Below, piece after piece: positions 15,223-22,128 of a DNA stretch of 24,132 nucleotides. Below the pieces are notes generated by a model. That model saw only the letters and a program-made list of their open reading frames with translations, ran no database searches and was not told where the DNA came from. Positions within the stretch are counted from its first letter, which is position 1. Each line of letters opens with the position of its first letter. The translations under genes were made by a program, and so were the position numbers. Source of the stretch: RGIG7378 sp964500525 (lineage in GTDB: Bacteria > Bacillota > Clostridia > RGIG7378); contig CAZCOE010000055.1 in assembly GCA_964500525.1 (NCBI GenBank), positions 1 to 24,132 of the forward strand, in the 5' to 3' direction.

Positions 15223-16109
15223 TCTCCGGTTATCATCCGACATAGCTCCCGGGATGCAGGACTCATTCCTGCGCGGCCCCGTGTTACCAGCACGATGTCC
15301 CTGGTAGGCGGCTCCTCCATGAGAGGCACCAGGTGTACCCCATCCTGGCCCTGACCGTTTAGAAAATCCTCCGGCACAAAGCCTACCCCCAGATTGTGCT
15401 GTATCATGGGCAACAGCTGGTCAGCAGTGGCCGCCTCAACGTCCGGGGAAAAGGACAGGCCATGTTCCCCGTAGAACCGCTGGTAAAATTCGTGGGTAGA
15501 GGAATTGGCACCTAGGGATATCAGAGGCAGTTCTGCCATTTGAGCCAGGGGTACAGCCTGATTATCCGGCCACAACCGACAGAATCCGTCACCACACACA
15601 GGTACCTCTCTGAAGGAACGAACCCTCCTGCATTGAAATTCTTTGGCCTGGGGCAGGGGAGATGTAACCATAGCCAGATCAACCAGCTCCTCCCGCAGCA
15701 GGTCCAGAGCCTGGGGTGTGGACACATTGTGAATCTTGATCCGGATGCCGGGATACTGTTGGCGATAGCGGTTCAGCAGAGGCAACAGATAACAGCGCAA
15801 CGCGATTTCACTGGCGCCGATGGTCAGCAGGCCTCGCTGCAGGCCGTTTCGCAGGAGTATGTCCCGCTCCCCGGACTCTATATGCTCCATGGCGATGGAG
15901 ATGTGAGCAAAGAGCTTCTTTCCATCCTCGGTGAGGCGAACGCCCTTGTTGGAACGGACGAACAGTTGGCAGCCCAATTGCTGCTCCAGAGCCTTGATAG
16001 TCCGGGTCAGGTTGGGCTGATTGCAGTACAGTGCCTCTGCGGCCTTGGTAAAGCTGCCATATTTGGCAACATTGTAGAAAACCCGGTAGTAGTCGTAGTT
16101 TACGCTCAT
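15216..16109 (-). CDS. LysR-family transcriptional regulator
   Basis: The 297-residue protein has the typical family length. An N-terminal winged helix-turn-helix (residues 4-62) contains FYNVAKYGSFTKAAEALYCN, QPNLTRTIKALEQQLGCQLF and RSNKGVRLTEDG, followed by a periplasmic-binding-protein-like effector domain (~90-295, starting LLTIGASEIAL). The effector is not deducible. It is divergent from the small membrane protein at 16229 across ~120 bp, the classical LysR/target layout, so that gene is a candidate target. On the minus strand TATAAT at 16159-16154 could serve as its -10, and GGAGGAG precedes the ATG. It might also act on other loci. Confidence 0.93.
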   Translation of the reverse strand: MSVNYDYYRVFYNVAKYGSFTKAAEALYCNQPNLTRTIKALEQQLGCQLFVRSNKGVRLTEDGKKLFAHISIAMEHIESGERDILLRNGLQRGLLTIGASEIALRCYLLPLLNRYRQQYPGIRIKIHNVSTPQALDLLREELVDLAMVTSPLPQAKEFQCRRVRSFREVPVCGDGFCRLWPDNQAVPLAQMAELPLISLGANSSTHEFYQRFYGEHGLSFSPDVEAATADQLLPMIQHNLGVGFVPEDFLNGQGQDGVHLVPLMEEPPTRDIVLVTRGRAGMSPASRELCRMITGEK

Positions 16110-16228
16110 AGCTCCTCCATATCAAAAACGTATAGGCACAATGCGAACTATACATTATACATAGAATCACTTCCGTATTATTGTATTGTAGACCCAATTA
16201 GTCAAGGTTTTTACAAGGAGTTTTAGCT
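16110..16228. promoter_or_regulatory. Divergent promoter region between the LysR gene and the small membrane protein gene
   Basis: AT-rich spacer with TATAAT on the minus strand (16159-16154) for the regulator. ATTGTATTGTAGACCCAAT at 16180-16198 is a partial dyad (ATT...AAT) of the T-N11-A kind that LysR proteins often recognise. AAGGAG at 16215-16220 is the ribosome site of the plus-strand gene. Operator assignment is tentative. Confidence 0.4.
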
Positions 16229-16561
16229 ATGAACATTGCAACAGCAACAGAATTGTTTGAGGTGGTTACGATCTTTTGCTTCGGCCTGTCCTGGCCTGTA
16301 TCAATACACAAGTCCCTGGTTTCCCACACTGCAAAGGGCAAGAGTCTGATGTTCGAAGTGTTCCTGCTGATAGGCTACGCCTTTGGAATCCTGAGGAAAA
16401 TCATGCAATTCTCCTGCCTGGGTGCCGGAGGATCACTGTTTTACCTAAGCACCTTCTTCTATGTGCTGAACTTTGTGGAAATATCCCTGGATGTGGCCCT
16501 TTACTTCAGGAATGCCAGAGAGGACAGAATGCGCAGCGAAGCAAATCTCCGTAATGCATAA
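16229..16561 (+). CDS. Small three-helix membrane protein, SemiSWEET/PQ-loop-like
   Basis: A 110-residue protein with hydrophobic helices at roughly residues 8-25, 42-57 and 68-92, a single three-helix bundle. FGLSWPVSIHKSL in helix 1 sits where SemiSWEET/PQ-loop proteins have their Pro-containing motif, and HTAKGKSLMFEVFLLIGYAFGI follows. Proteins with this WP..I.KS..S.TAKGKSL pattern are common in gut Clostridia and usually annotated as hypothetical. SemiSWEETs are sugar uniporters that work as dimers; transport here is only an analogy. It is divergent from a LysR regulator. Confidence 0.6.
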   Translation: MNIATATELFEVVTIFCFGLSWPVSIHKSLVSHTAKGKSLMFEVFLLIGYAFGILRKIMQFSCLGAGGSLFYLSTFFYVLNFVEISLDVALYFRNAREDRMRSEANLRNA

Positions 16562-16584
16562 CAGAGATTTGCCATTGTAATGCA

Positions 16585-16657
16585 GGCCAATAGCGCCACA
16601 TTGGCCGAATATTTATGTACACAATAGGACCTGAATCCCGGGCCCTATTGCTATTTT
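16585..16657 (+). terminator. Tandem hairpins between convergent genes, the second a likely terminator
   Basis: First hairpin GGCCAAT/ATTGGCC (16585-16591 and 16600-16606, 8-nt loop). Second CAATAGG/CCTATTG (16622-16628 and 16644-16650), followed by CTATTTTT on the plus strand. A further 9-bp pairing joins the end of the upstream gene (16541-16549) to 16564-16572. The element separates the plus-strand small membrane gene from queT on the minus strand. Confidence 0.55.
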
Positions 16658-17142
16658 TGTGACAGTTTTTGCAGGGGCTTTTCCGCCAATTTAATAAACA
16701 GCATACCCAGTATATAGATGGAAATAACCTCTCCGGCTCCCACGGTGAGCATCATAAACGGAATGGCATCCGGTACGCCGTAGCCATAGGACAGTATAAA
16801 TGGCACAATCAGGGCGTTGGACAGCACAGGAGGCAGGGCAGCCAGCCATTTGTTCCTGCGGAGCCAATAGGTGCCCAGGGCACCAATCAGTGTGGCAATG
16901 GGTCCCACAATTATATCCATAATCACGGCACCACCTAATAGGTTCGCCAGGAAACAGCCGATAGTTACTCCCGGAATGGCAGCAGAGGTAAAAATGGGCA
17001 GCAGACACAGGGCTTCCGAAAAGCGAACCTGTATAACTCCACTGTCCAGGCCCAGTGCTTTGGCCAAAAATGTCAGCGCCACGTAGAGAGCCGCAATCAG
17101 GGCAGCTTGGCATAGGTATAGTGTTTTGTTTGGCTTGCGCAT
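16651..17142 (-). CDS. queT: QueT-family queuosine-precursor (preQ1) transporter, ECF S-component type
   Basis: A 163-residue, largely hydrophobic protein with about six membrane segments. VIQVRFSEALCLLPIF is the hallmark block of the QueT family, followed by AIPGVTIGCFLANLLGG and the C-terminal VGAGEVISIYILGM. It should bind and import a 7-deazaguanine precursor such as preQ1 for queuosine in tRNA, using a general ECF energising module encoded elsewhere. The ATG at 17142-17140 is set by AAGGAG at 17157-17152, 9 nt upstream; a long in-frame extension to 17874 is not coding. The preQ1-I riboswitch directly upstream independently supports the substrate. Confidence 0.93.
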   Translation of the reverse strand: MRKPNKTLYLCQAALIAALYVALTFLAKALGLDSGVIQVRFSEALCLLPIFTSAAIPGVTIGCFLANLLGGAVIMDIIVGPIATLIGALGTYWLRRNKWLAALPPVLSNALIVPFILSYGYGVPDAIPFMMLTVGAGEVISIYILGMLFIKLAEKPLQKLSQK

Positions 17143-17151
17143 AAAAATAGA

Positions 17152-17194
17152 CTCCTTAGTTTTGTTTAACGTGAGGATGGTTTCGAACTCACGT
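17152..17194 (-). promoter_or_regulatory. preQ1-I riboswitch controlling queT
   Basis: On the minus strand a P1 stem ACGTGAG/CTCACGT encloses the loop TTCGAAACCATC and is followed by the A-rich tail TAAACAAAACTAAGGAG. This is the preQ1-I layout: a short hairpin, a conserved loop, and a tail that folds back into the hairpin as a pseudoknot. The ribosome site AAGGAG is the last part of the tail, so ligand binding should hide it and block translation of queT. No separate terminator hairpin is present. Confidence 0.88.
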
Positions 17195-17199
17195 AGGTT

Positions 17200-17228
17200 A
17201 TTATAGTACAAAGCTGGAGAACAGACAA
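17200..17228 (-). promoter_or_regulatory. queT promoter
   Basis: TTGTCT (17228-17223) and TATAAT (17205-17200) are separated by 17 bp. Transcription would begin at about 17194, exactly where the P1 stem of the riboswitch begins, so the aptamer forms the very 5' end of the mRNA. Confidence 0.75.
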
Positions 17229-17273
17229 CAGCAGCAGCTGTCCCGGACAGGTGAATCCTGGAAGTTTTTTGTG

Positions 17274-17295
17274 TATAATGGAGAAAAAACGGGAG
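17274..17295 (+). promoter_or_regulatory. Candidate -10 element and ribosome site of the flavin-reductase-like gene
   Basis: TATAAT at 17274-17279, preceded by TGTG, lies 28 bp before the ATG. GGGAGG at 17291-17296 is the ribosome site. No good -35 hexamer is seen at 17 bp, so this may be an extended -10 type promoter. Confidence 0.5.
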
Positions 17296-17301
17296 GCACA
17301 T

Positions 17302-17859
17302 ATGCGCAAGAATTTCGGAGTCAAAACATGGCTGTATCCCATGCCTGTACTGATTGTGGGAACATATAACCGGGACGGTACGCCCAATGCAATGAATGCA
17401 GCCTGGGGCGGCATCTACGACACTAACCAGGTGATGCTTTGCCTGGCAGACGACCATAGGACAACAAAGAACATACGCAGCAGAGGAGCGTTTACAGTAA
17501 GCTTTGCAACCACGGGAACGGTGGTGCCCTGCGACTATGTGGGAATAGTCTCCGGCGACAAAGTACCGGACAAGTTTGCCAGGGCCGGATTCCATGCAGA
17601 GAAGAGCCGGTGTGTGGATGCACCTGTTATCCTGGAACTGCCCATGACGGTGGAATGCAGGCTGGTCAAGTTCAACGAGGACGGCATCTGCATTGGCCAA
17701 ATAGTCAACATCTCTGCAGATCAATCCATATTGGACGAGAATGGAAATATTGACACAGCCAAGCTGGATCCTATCTGCTACGACAGCGTTACCAATGCAT
17801 ATTGGAACCTGGGCAAGCCGGTGGGACAGGCCTTTTCCGACGGCAAACAGCTGAAATAG
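17302..17859 (+). CDS. Flavin reductase-like (FMN-binding split-barrel) protein
   Basis: A 185-residue protein of the flavin reductase/DIM6-NTAB family. The N-terminus KTWLYPMPVLIVGTYNRDGTPNAMNAAWGG is the typical start of this split barrel, and LADDHRTTKNI and FTVSF are family blocks. Members bind FMN and act as flavoredoxins or flavin reductases in anaerobes; the partner is unknown. The ATG at 17302 is chosen because GGGAGG lies 5 bp before it; an in-frame start at 17251 overlaps the promoter. The gene is divergent from queT and is followed after 48 bp by the HD-GYP gene. Confidence 0.88.
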   Translation: MRKNFGVKTWLYPMPVLIVGTYNRDGTPNAMNAAWGGIYDTNQVMLCLADDHRTTKNIRSRGAFTVSFATTGTVVPCDYVGIVSGDKVPDKFARAGFHAEKSRCVDAPVILELPMTVECRLVKFNEDGICIGQIVNISADQSILDENGNIDTAKLDPICYDSVTNAYWNLGKPVGQAFSDGKQLK

Positions 17860-17907
17860 CCCAGGACATGACATGGATTTAGCCCAGGTGGCGGTGGAGG
17901 AATCCCT

Positions 17908-19203
17908 ATGATGTACATAAAATTACAGATTGGATCTTTGGTAGTGGTCTCATATATCGGGCTGCTCTACCTCAGGGAGCGGATGCGGTATCCCCAGCGC
18001 AAAGCCCCGGGCATATTTGGCGGGCTTCTGGTGTTGGGAATATTGACTATTCTGTTTGACGGCGCCACGGCCTGGACGGTTAACCACCTGGATACGGTGC
18101 CCTCATTGGTAAACCGCCTGCTGCACCTGGGCTTTTTAATGTGCCTGGATGCCATGGTGTTCCTGTTGTTCCTATACATGCTGTACATTACAGATGCATT
18201 GCCCAGGACACTGTGGGGGCGCTTTCTGCTGCACCTGCCGCTGGTTGGGAATCTGGCGGTGCTGATTGCCTTTATCCCATCTCTGGAATACAGGGTTGGG
18301 GAAACCACCAACTATTCCATGGGAGTTTCCGCCTACACCTGCTACGTTATGTTGGCGATTTATGCTACAGTGTCCATGGTGATATTTCTCCGCAAGTTCC
18401 GGTACATTGAGAGCAGGAAGCGCATCAACGGCATCACCTACTTTGCGGTGATTCTCACTGTGGCGGTTTGGCAGTCGGTGAATCCGGAGGCCCTGGTTAC
18501 CAGTCTGGTACCGCCTATCGCAGTGCTGGGGGCCTATATGAACGAGGAGGACCCCACGTTTATCAGGTTGGATCAATACCTGCACGAGATGATTATGGGC
18601 TTCGCCACCCTGGTTGAAAACAAGGATGGCAGCACAGGCGGACACATTCGCCGGACCACTGCCTATGTCAGGCTGTTGGCAGAGGAACTTCGCCGCAGAG
18701 GGCTATATCGGGATATGCTGACCAGGGACTATATGCGCTGCCTGGAGCGGGCGGCCCCTATGCACGACATCGGGAAGATTGCCATACCGGACAGCATCCT
18801 GCAAAAGCCGGGACGACTGACGGAGGAGGAGTACACCACCATGAAGAGCCACGCGGAGCGAGGCGGAGAGATTGTGCGGGAGACCTTTGGACACCTGGGA
18901 GAGAAGCAGTACGAGGCCATTGCCTATGAAGTGGCCAGACACCACCATGAGAAGTGGAACGGTACCGGCTATCCGGACGGCCTGAGCCGCAAGGACATTC
19001 CCCTGTGTGCCCGGATTATGGCCATTGCGGACGTGTTCGACGCCGTATCCTCCAAGCGATGTTACCGGGACGCCATGGCCCTGGATGACTGCTTTAACAT
19101 AATCCTGGAGGGCAGTGGTCGGGACTTTGATCCGGTGCTGGCGGACATCTTTCTGGAGTCCCGGGACAAGGTTGAGGCCATATATGGCATTGACACCAAG
19201 TGA
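17908..19203 (+). CDS. Membrane-anchored HD-GYP cyclic-di-GMP phosphodiesterase
   Basis: A 431-residue protein. The N-terminal ~205 residues have about six to seven hydrophobic helices without a recognisable periplasmic domain, probably a membrane sensor. The C-terminal HD-GYP domain (~222-425) is complete: GHIRR (245-249), the metal-binding MHDIGKIAIPD (His286/Asp287), HHHEKWNGTGYPDGL (345-359, containing the GYP motif) and RIMAIADVFDAV. The intact residues predict active hydrolysis of cyclic di-GMP or a related cyclic dinucleotide in the cytoplasm. GGTGGAGGAA precedes the start; the next codon is also ATG, so the start could be 17911. The following gene begins 21 bp downstream and may be co-transcribed. 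Confidence 0.92.
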   Translation: MMYIKLQIGSLVVVSYIGLLYLRERMRYPQRKAPGIFGGLLVLGILTILFDGATAWTVNHLDTVPSLVNRLLHLGFLMCLDAMVFLLFLYMLYITDALPRTLWGRFLLHLPLVGNLAVLIAFIPSLEYRVGETTNYSMGVSAYTCYVMLAIYATVSMVIFLRKFRYIESRKRINGITYFAVILTVAVWQSVNPEALVTSLVPPIAVLGAYMNEEDPTFIRLDQYLHEMIMGFATLVENKDGSTGGHIRRTTAYVRLLAEELRRRGLYRDMLTRDYMRCLERAAPMHDIGKIAIPDSILQKPGRLTEEEYTTMKSHAERGGEIVRETFGHLGEKQYEAIAYEVARHHHEKWNGTGYPDGLSRKDIPLCARIMAIADVFDAVSSKRCYRDAMALDDCFNIILEGSGRDFDPVLADIFLESRDKVEAIYGIDTK

Positions 19204-19224
19204 CATGGGGATGGAGATGAGGAA

Positions 19225-20415
19225 ATGAATTACAGGATAATAGATAAGGACAAATATTACAGAAAAGGCGTGTTCCGACATTTTTCGGAGGATTGCAAGT
19301 GCTCCACATCCATGACGGCCCGGGTGGATGTTACGGATCTGGTGAAGTATTCCAAGAGGACAGGCACCAAGTTCTATATCAATTTCCTGTATGTCCTTTC
19401 AAAGGTGTTGAACTCCAGGGACGATTACAAGATGGGATATCTCTGGCAGACAGAGGAACTAATATGTTATGACAGCATCAATCCCATACAGTATGTATTC
19501 CATGATGATACGGAGACCTGCACCCCTGTCTATACGGTCTATTCGGAGGACTATTCCCAGTTCTACAGGAATGCGGCAAATGATCTGGAAAATGCCAAGA
19601 AAACCAGAGAGTATGGGCTGGATATGGAAAACCATCCCAATTGGTTCGACGCGTCATATATCTCCTGGCTTTCCTACGATTCTCTGAATGTAGAACTGCC
19701 GGATGGATATCTGTTTTTTGCACCCATCGTCAATTGGGGGAAATATCGGGAAGAGAAGGGCAGATTGATGATGCCGGTAAGCGTCCGCATGAACCATGCC
19801 ATAGCCGATGGATTCTTGCTGGCAAATGTCTATAGACTTATTGAAAAGGAGATGGATTGCTTTTGCGGACACAGAGGGCAGCTGGAGACGGAGCGACTGA
19901 TCCTGCGGCCTTGGGAGGATAGTGACGCAGAGGATTTATTCAAATATGCCTGTGATCCGGAGGTGGGCCCCAGTGCCGGTTGGCCGCCCCATCAGAGCGT
20001 GGAGGAGAGCCGACATGTCATAAGGGATATTCTGAATGGCAAGGAGGCCTATGCAATCTGTCTGAAGGAGGATGGCAGGGCTATCGGCTCCATAGAACTA
20101 ATGCTGAATGGGCATACTGATATGACAGACCGGGATGATGAATGTGAGCTGGGATACTGGCTGGGAAAGCCGTTCTGGGGTCAGGGCCTGATTCCGGAGG
20201 CTGCAAGAGAGATTCTCCGCCACGGCTTTGAGGATATTGGTATGAGCAAGGTGTGGTGCGGATACTACGAGGGCAATACCAAGTCCCGGCGAGTGCAGGA
20301 AAAGTTGGGGTTCAAATATCAATGGACTACCAAGGATGTTGAGATTCCCCAGATGCACGAGATGCGGACCGGATACGTAAACGCCATGACCAAGGAGGAA
20401 TGGCAGGCGCAATAG
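19225..20415 (+). CDS. Fusion of chloramphenicol-acetyltransferase-like and GNAT acetyltransferase domains
   Basis: A 396-residue two-domain protein. Residues 1-~213 form a CAT-fold acyltransferase: VFRHF and CSTSMTARVDVT near the start, FYINFLYVLSKVLN, and NHAIADGF (His191 and Asp195) in place of the HHAVCDGF active site, so the catalytic His and structural Asp are kept. Residues ~218-396 are a RimJ/RimL-type GNAT domain: LETERLILRPWEDSDAEDLF, CELGYWLGKPFWGQGLIPEA (acetyl-CoA motif) and NTKSRRVQEKLGF. Both domains use acetyl-CoA. The acceptor substrates are unknown; CAT-like domains outside resistance cassettes often do not act on chloramphenicol. The frame is continuous, without a stop or restart at the junction. 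Confidence 0.88.
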   Translation: MNYRIIDKDKYYRKGVFRHFSEDCKCSTSMTARVDVTDLVKYSKRTGTKFYINFLYVLSKVLNSRDDYKMGYLWQTEELICYDSINPIQYVFHDDTETCTPVYTVYSEDYSQFYRNAANDLENAKKTREYGLDMENHPNWFDASYISWLSYDSLNVELPDGYLFFAPIVNWGKYREEKGRLMMPVSVRMNHAIADGFLLANVYRLIEKEMDCFCGHRGQLETERLILRPWEDSDAEDLFKYACDPEVGPSAGWPPHQSVEESRHVIRDILNGKEAYAICLKEDGRAIGSIELMLNGHTDMTDRDDECELGYWLGKPFWGQGLIPEAAREILRHGFEDIGMSKVWCGYYEGNTKSRRVQEKLGFKYQWTTKDVEIPQMHEMRTGYVNAMTKEEWQAQ

Positions 20416-20584
20416 GCCCTGCCTGTCCGGCGGAACCTTTGCTATATAACTGACACATTTCCATGCAAAATCCACCTGTCAGAGAAATTAGTGGGGCAGT
20501 AGAATGGAAACGACACATGGGGAAGATATGGGTCAGATTGATAAATTTTCTTTTCCGCTATAAAGACAGAAGCAGGTGATTATT
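20416..20584. other. Intergenic region before the DUF4097 lipoprotein gene
   Basis: No gene is seen. AGCAGGTGAT at 20571-20580 is close to the full anti-16S consensus and serves the next gene. I find no clear terminator or well-spaced promoter. Confidence 0.4.
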
Positions 20585-21517
20585 ATGAAAAAGTATATTT
20601 CCATTGCTGTATTGGCGGTGGCGGCGCTGCTCATGATTTCAGGATGCAGGCTGGGCCCCGTTCAGATCTATAACGACATCAAAGGGGAACCCTATGCCAA
20701 CGCAGACAAGTACGTTGCCGGGAACTTCACCTATTCCGCTGCAGATGTGGATGCCATCCAGCTGAATTGGCGGGTAGGGGATGTGGAGCTGGTGGAGAGC
20801 GATAATCCCACCCTTTCGGTAACCGAGAGCGGCGAGGAACTGGCTCCGGAGATCCAGATGTACCACTACCTGGACGGACGCACCCTGCGAATCCAATTCT
20901 GCCAGTCGGGAGCCAATGTTCATGTGGCGAATTCCGACAAGCACCTGACTGTACAGATTCCCAAGGGCATTGAGCTATCCGTATACAGCACCGCTGCCGA
21001 AATCCAGGCCGAAACTCTGGAACAGAAGAAGATATTTGTTACCTCCACCTCCGGCAATCTGGACTGCGGCACAGTGAGTGCAGACAAGGTTGAACTCTGT
21101 TCCACCTCAGGCAGACTCAAGGCAGACCATGTCACAGGAGACACTCTGACTATATCTACCACCAGCGGCAAGGTGGAGGTGGGCAGCACAGATTTGTCCG
21201 GACCGATTTCCTGCACATCGGTATCCGGAAGTGTTACGCTGGGTGAGGTCAATGCAAGGGAACTTGCTATCAGCACCTCCAGCGCCAATGTGGATGTTCA
21301 GACCACCCTTGACTGTTCCAGCATGGGCATTACTACCACCAGCGGGAAAATAAGCTTGGCATTGCCGGAAAGCGGCGGTCGGGTGAGCTTTGCCACCGTA
21401 AGCGGCCATATGAAGACCTCCCTGCCCTATGAGACCGAGGGGGACCTGCGGGTATTTGGTGACGGGGGCTGCCAGGTCAATGTGGTCACAATCAGCGGCG
21501 ACTTGAAATTGAAATAG
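20585..21517 (+). CDS. DUF4097-type beta-solenoid lipoprotein
   Basis: A 310-residue lipoprotein: signal peptide with lipobox ISGC (Cys21), then a repeat domain. At least eight ~20-residue repeats carry the TSG/SG-x-hydrophobic signature (TSGNLDCG, TSGRLKA, TSGKVEVG, VSGSVTLG, TSGKISLA, VSGHMKTS, ISGDLKLK), typical of the DUF4097 beta-helix fold. Its job is not known; relatives are often found with regulators and membrane proteins, but none are adjacent here. Start at ATG 20585 rather than GTG 20576, because the GTG lies inside the ribosome site. Confidence 0.88.
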   Translation: MKKYISIAVLAVAALLMISGCRLGPVQIYNDIKGEPYANADKYVAGNFTYSAADVDAIQLNWRVGDVELVESDNPTLSVTESGEELAPEIQMYHYLDGRTLRIQFCQSGANVHVANSDKHLTVQIPKGIELSVYSTAAEIQAETLEQKKIFVTSTSGNLDCGTVSADKVELCSTSGRLKADHVTGDTLTISTTSGKVEVGSTDLSGPISCTSVSGSVTLGEVNARELAISTSSANVDVQTTLDCSSMGITTTSGKISLALPESGGRVSFATVSGHMKTSLPYETEGDLRVFGDGGCQVNVVTISGDLKLK

Positions 21518-21526
21518 TCGCCTTTG
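21497..21526 (+). terminator. Weak hairpin overlapping the DUF4097 stop codon
   Basis: GGCGACT (21497-21503) and AGTCGCC (21516-21522) form a perfect 7-bp stem with a 12-nt loop, followed by only three T residues. It may be a weak terminator. Confidence 0.35.
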
Positions 21527-21567
21527 CATAATCTGATGTCCGGGTCAGTTTTGAAAATTGCGAAAGA

Positions 21568-21838
21568 ATGGTAGAAATCAGATATGTCCAACGGGCAGAT
21601 AAAGAGTTTTGGTATAGCCTGGATAAACATTTGCCGGAACAGAAATTTGACAACAAGGTCAGTAATAAAGGAGGATATGAAATCCCAGGGGTATGGGTTG
21701 CTCTTGACATTCACACAGGTGGATGAGAAGGCACAGCATTTTTACAGAGCATTGGAAGATAAGGATTGTGGCGGTCTTGTTATGGATGTTCCGGGATTCG
21801 AGCAGCCAATGGGGATGTTTTTGATCAAAGGGATCTAG
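21568..21838 (+). pseudogene. Broken GNAT acetyltransferase gene (internal deletion plus frameshift)
   Basis: From ATG 21568 the frame reads a typical GNAT N-terminus (MVEIRYVQRADKEFWYSLDK, then HLPEQKFDNKVSNK) and then runs into a stop near 21722. The matching C-terminus is in another frame, from about 21671 to 21838: EDMKSQGYGLLLTFTQVDEK, AQHFYRALEDKDCGG, then QPMGMFLIKGI. The central beta-sheet and acetyl-CoA-binding part (roughly 50 residues by comparison with family length) is missing at the junction near 21665-21675. The product cannot be an active GNAT enzyme. An 84-residue frame from 21584 spans the junction but starts in the wrong frame for the N-terminal part. Confidence 0.75.
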
Positions 21839-21997
21839 CAAGTTCCAATTGGCAGGGAAAGAAACCCTGGAATTCTCACTTATTGATAAAAATGAATGGT
21901 ATTGTAGCTTGGATAATACAGTTTTGGATTTGTGCGTAGAGTGTATTTTGCTCTCCGAGGCATAAAAGTAAAAAAACCCATTGAAAAAATGGAATAA
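21839..21997. other. AT-rich non-coding stretch downstream of the broken GNAT gene
   Basis: I see no gene or clear regulatory site here. It ends at the candidate promoter of the structured RNA. Confidence 0.4.
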
Positions 21998-22025
21998 TTG
22001 TGTTAACGTGTGTATAGGATATAAC
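21998..22025 (+). promoter_or_regulatory. Candidate promoter of the structured RNA and DUF3800 gene
   Basis: TTGTGT at 21998-22003 and TATAAC at 22020-22025 with a 16-bp spacer. The start would fall at about 22032, inside the palindrome CTGTAATGCGTTACAG (22025-22040), which might then be an operator; if transcription starts further upstream the palindrome becomes the first RNA hairpin. Confidence 0.45.
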
Positions 22026-22101
22026 TGTAATGCGTTACAGCTTTGGTCTGGGCGAAAGCTCTTTGGACCACCGTAGGCGGGAAGAATTTCCCGCCGTTTT
22101 T
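22025..22101 (+). ncRNA. Candidate structured RNA of the DUF3800-associated type, ending in a terminator-like hairpin
   Basis: Three consecutive helices in 77 nt: CTGTAA-TGCG-TTACAG (22025-22040); TGGTC/GACCA (22044-22048 with 22066-22070) enclosing GGGC-GAAA-GCTC with a GNRA tetraloop (22050-22061); and GGCGGGAA/TTCCCGCC (22076-22083 with 22088-22095), followed by a T run from 22097. The last helix is a canonical terminator. The DUF3800 gene begins 27 bp after the T run. Conserved RNA structures upstream of DUF3800 genes (several DUF3800 RNA motifs) have been described by comparative genomics, with unknown function. This element fits that pattern by position and form, but I cannot say which motif it is. 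Confidence 0.65.
22076..22101 (+). terminator. Strong terminator hairpin upstream of the DUF3800 gene
   Basis: A perfect 8-bp GC-rich stem with loop GAAT and a five-T run. It either ends a small RNA or attenuates transcription into the DUF3800 gene. Confidence 0.8.
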
Positions 22102-22128
22102 ATATAGAGGAAATTATTGGGGGAGTTG

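Noticed and set aside
15540..16226. 228-residue plus-strand frame opposite the LysR gene
   Set aside because: It is antisense to a complete LysR protein, without a ribosome site or recognisable domain.
17143..17874. N-terminal extension of queT to 407 residues
   Set aside because: The extension runs antisense through the flavin-reductase-like gene and across the riboswitch; the ATG at 17142 has its own ribosome site.
20450..20520. Inverted repeat TTTCCAT / ATGGAAA upstream of the DUF4097 gene
   Set aside because: Only seven bases pair, over a loop of several dozen bases; it could easily be chance.
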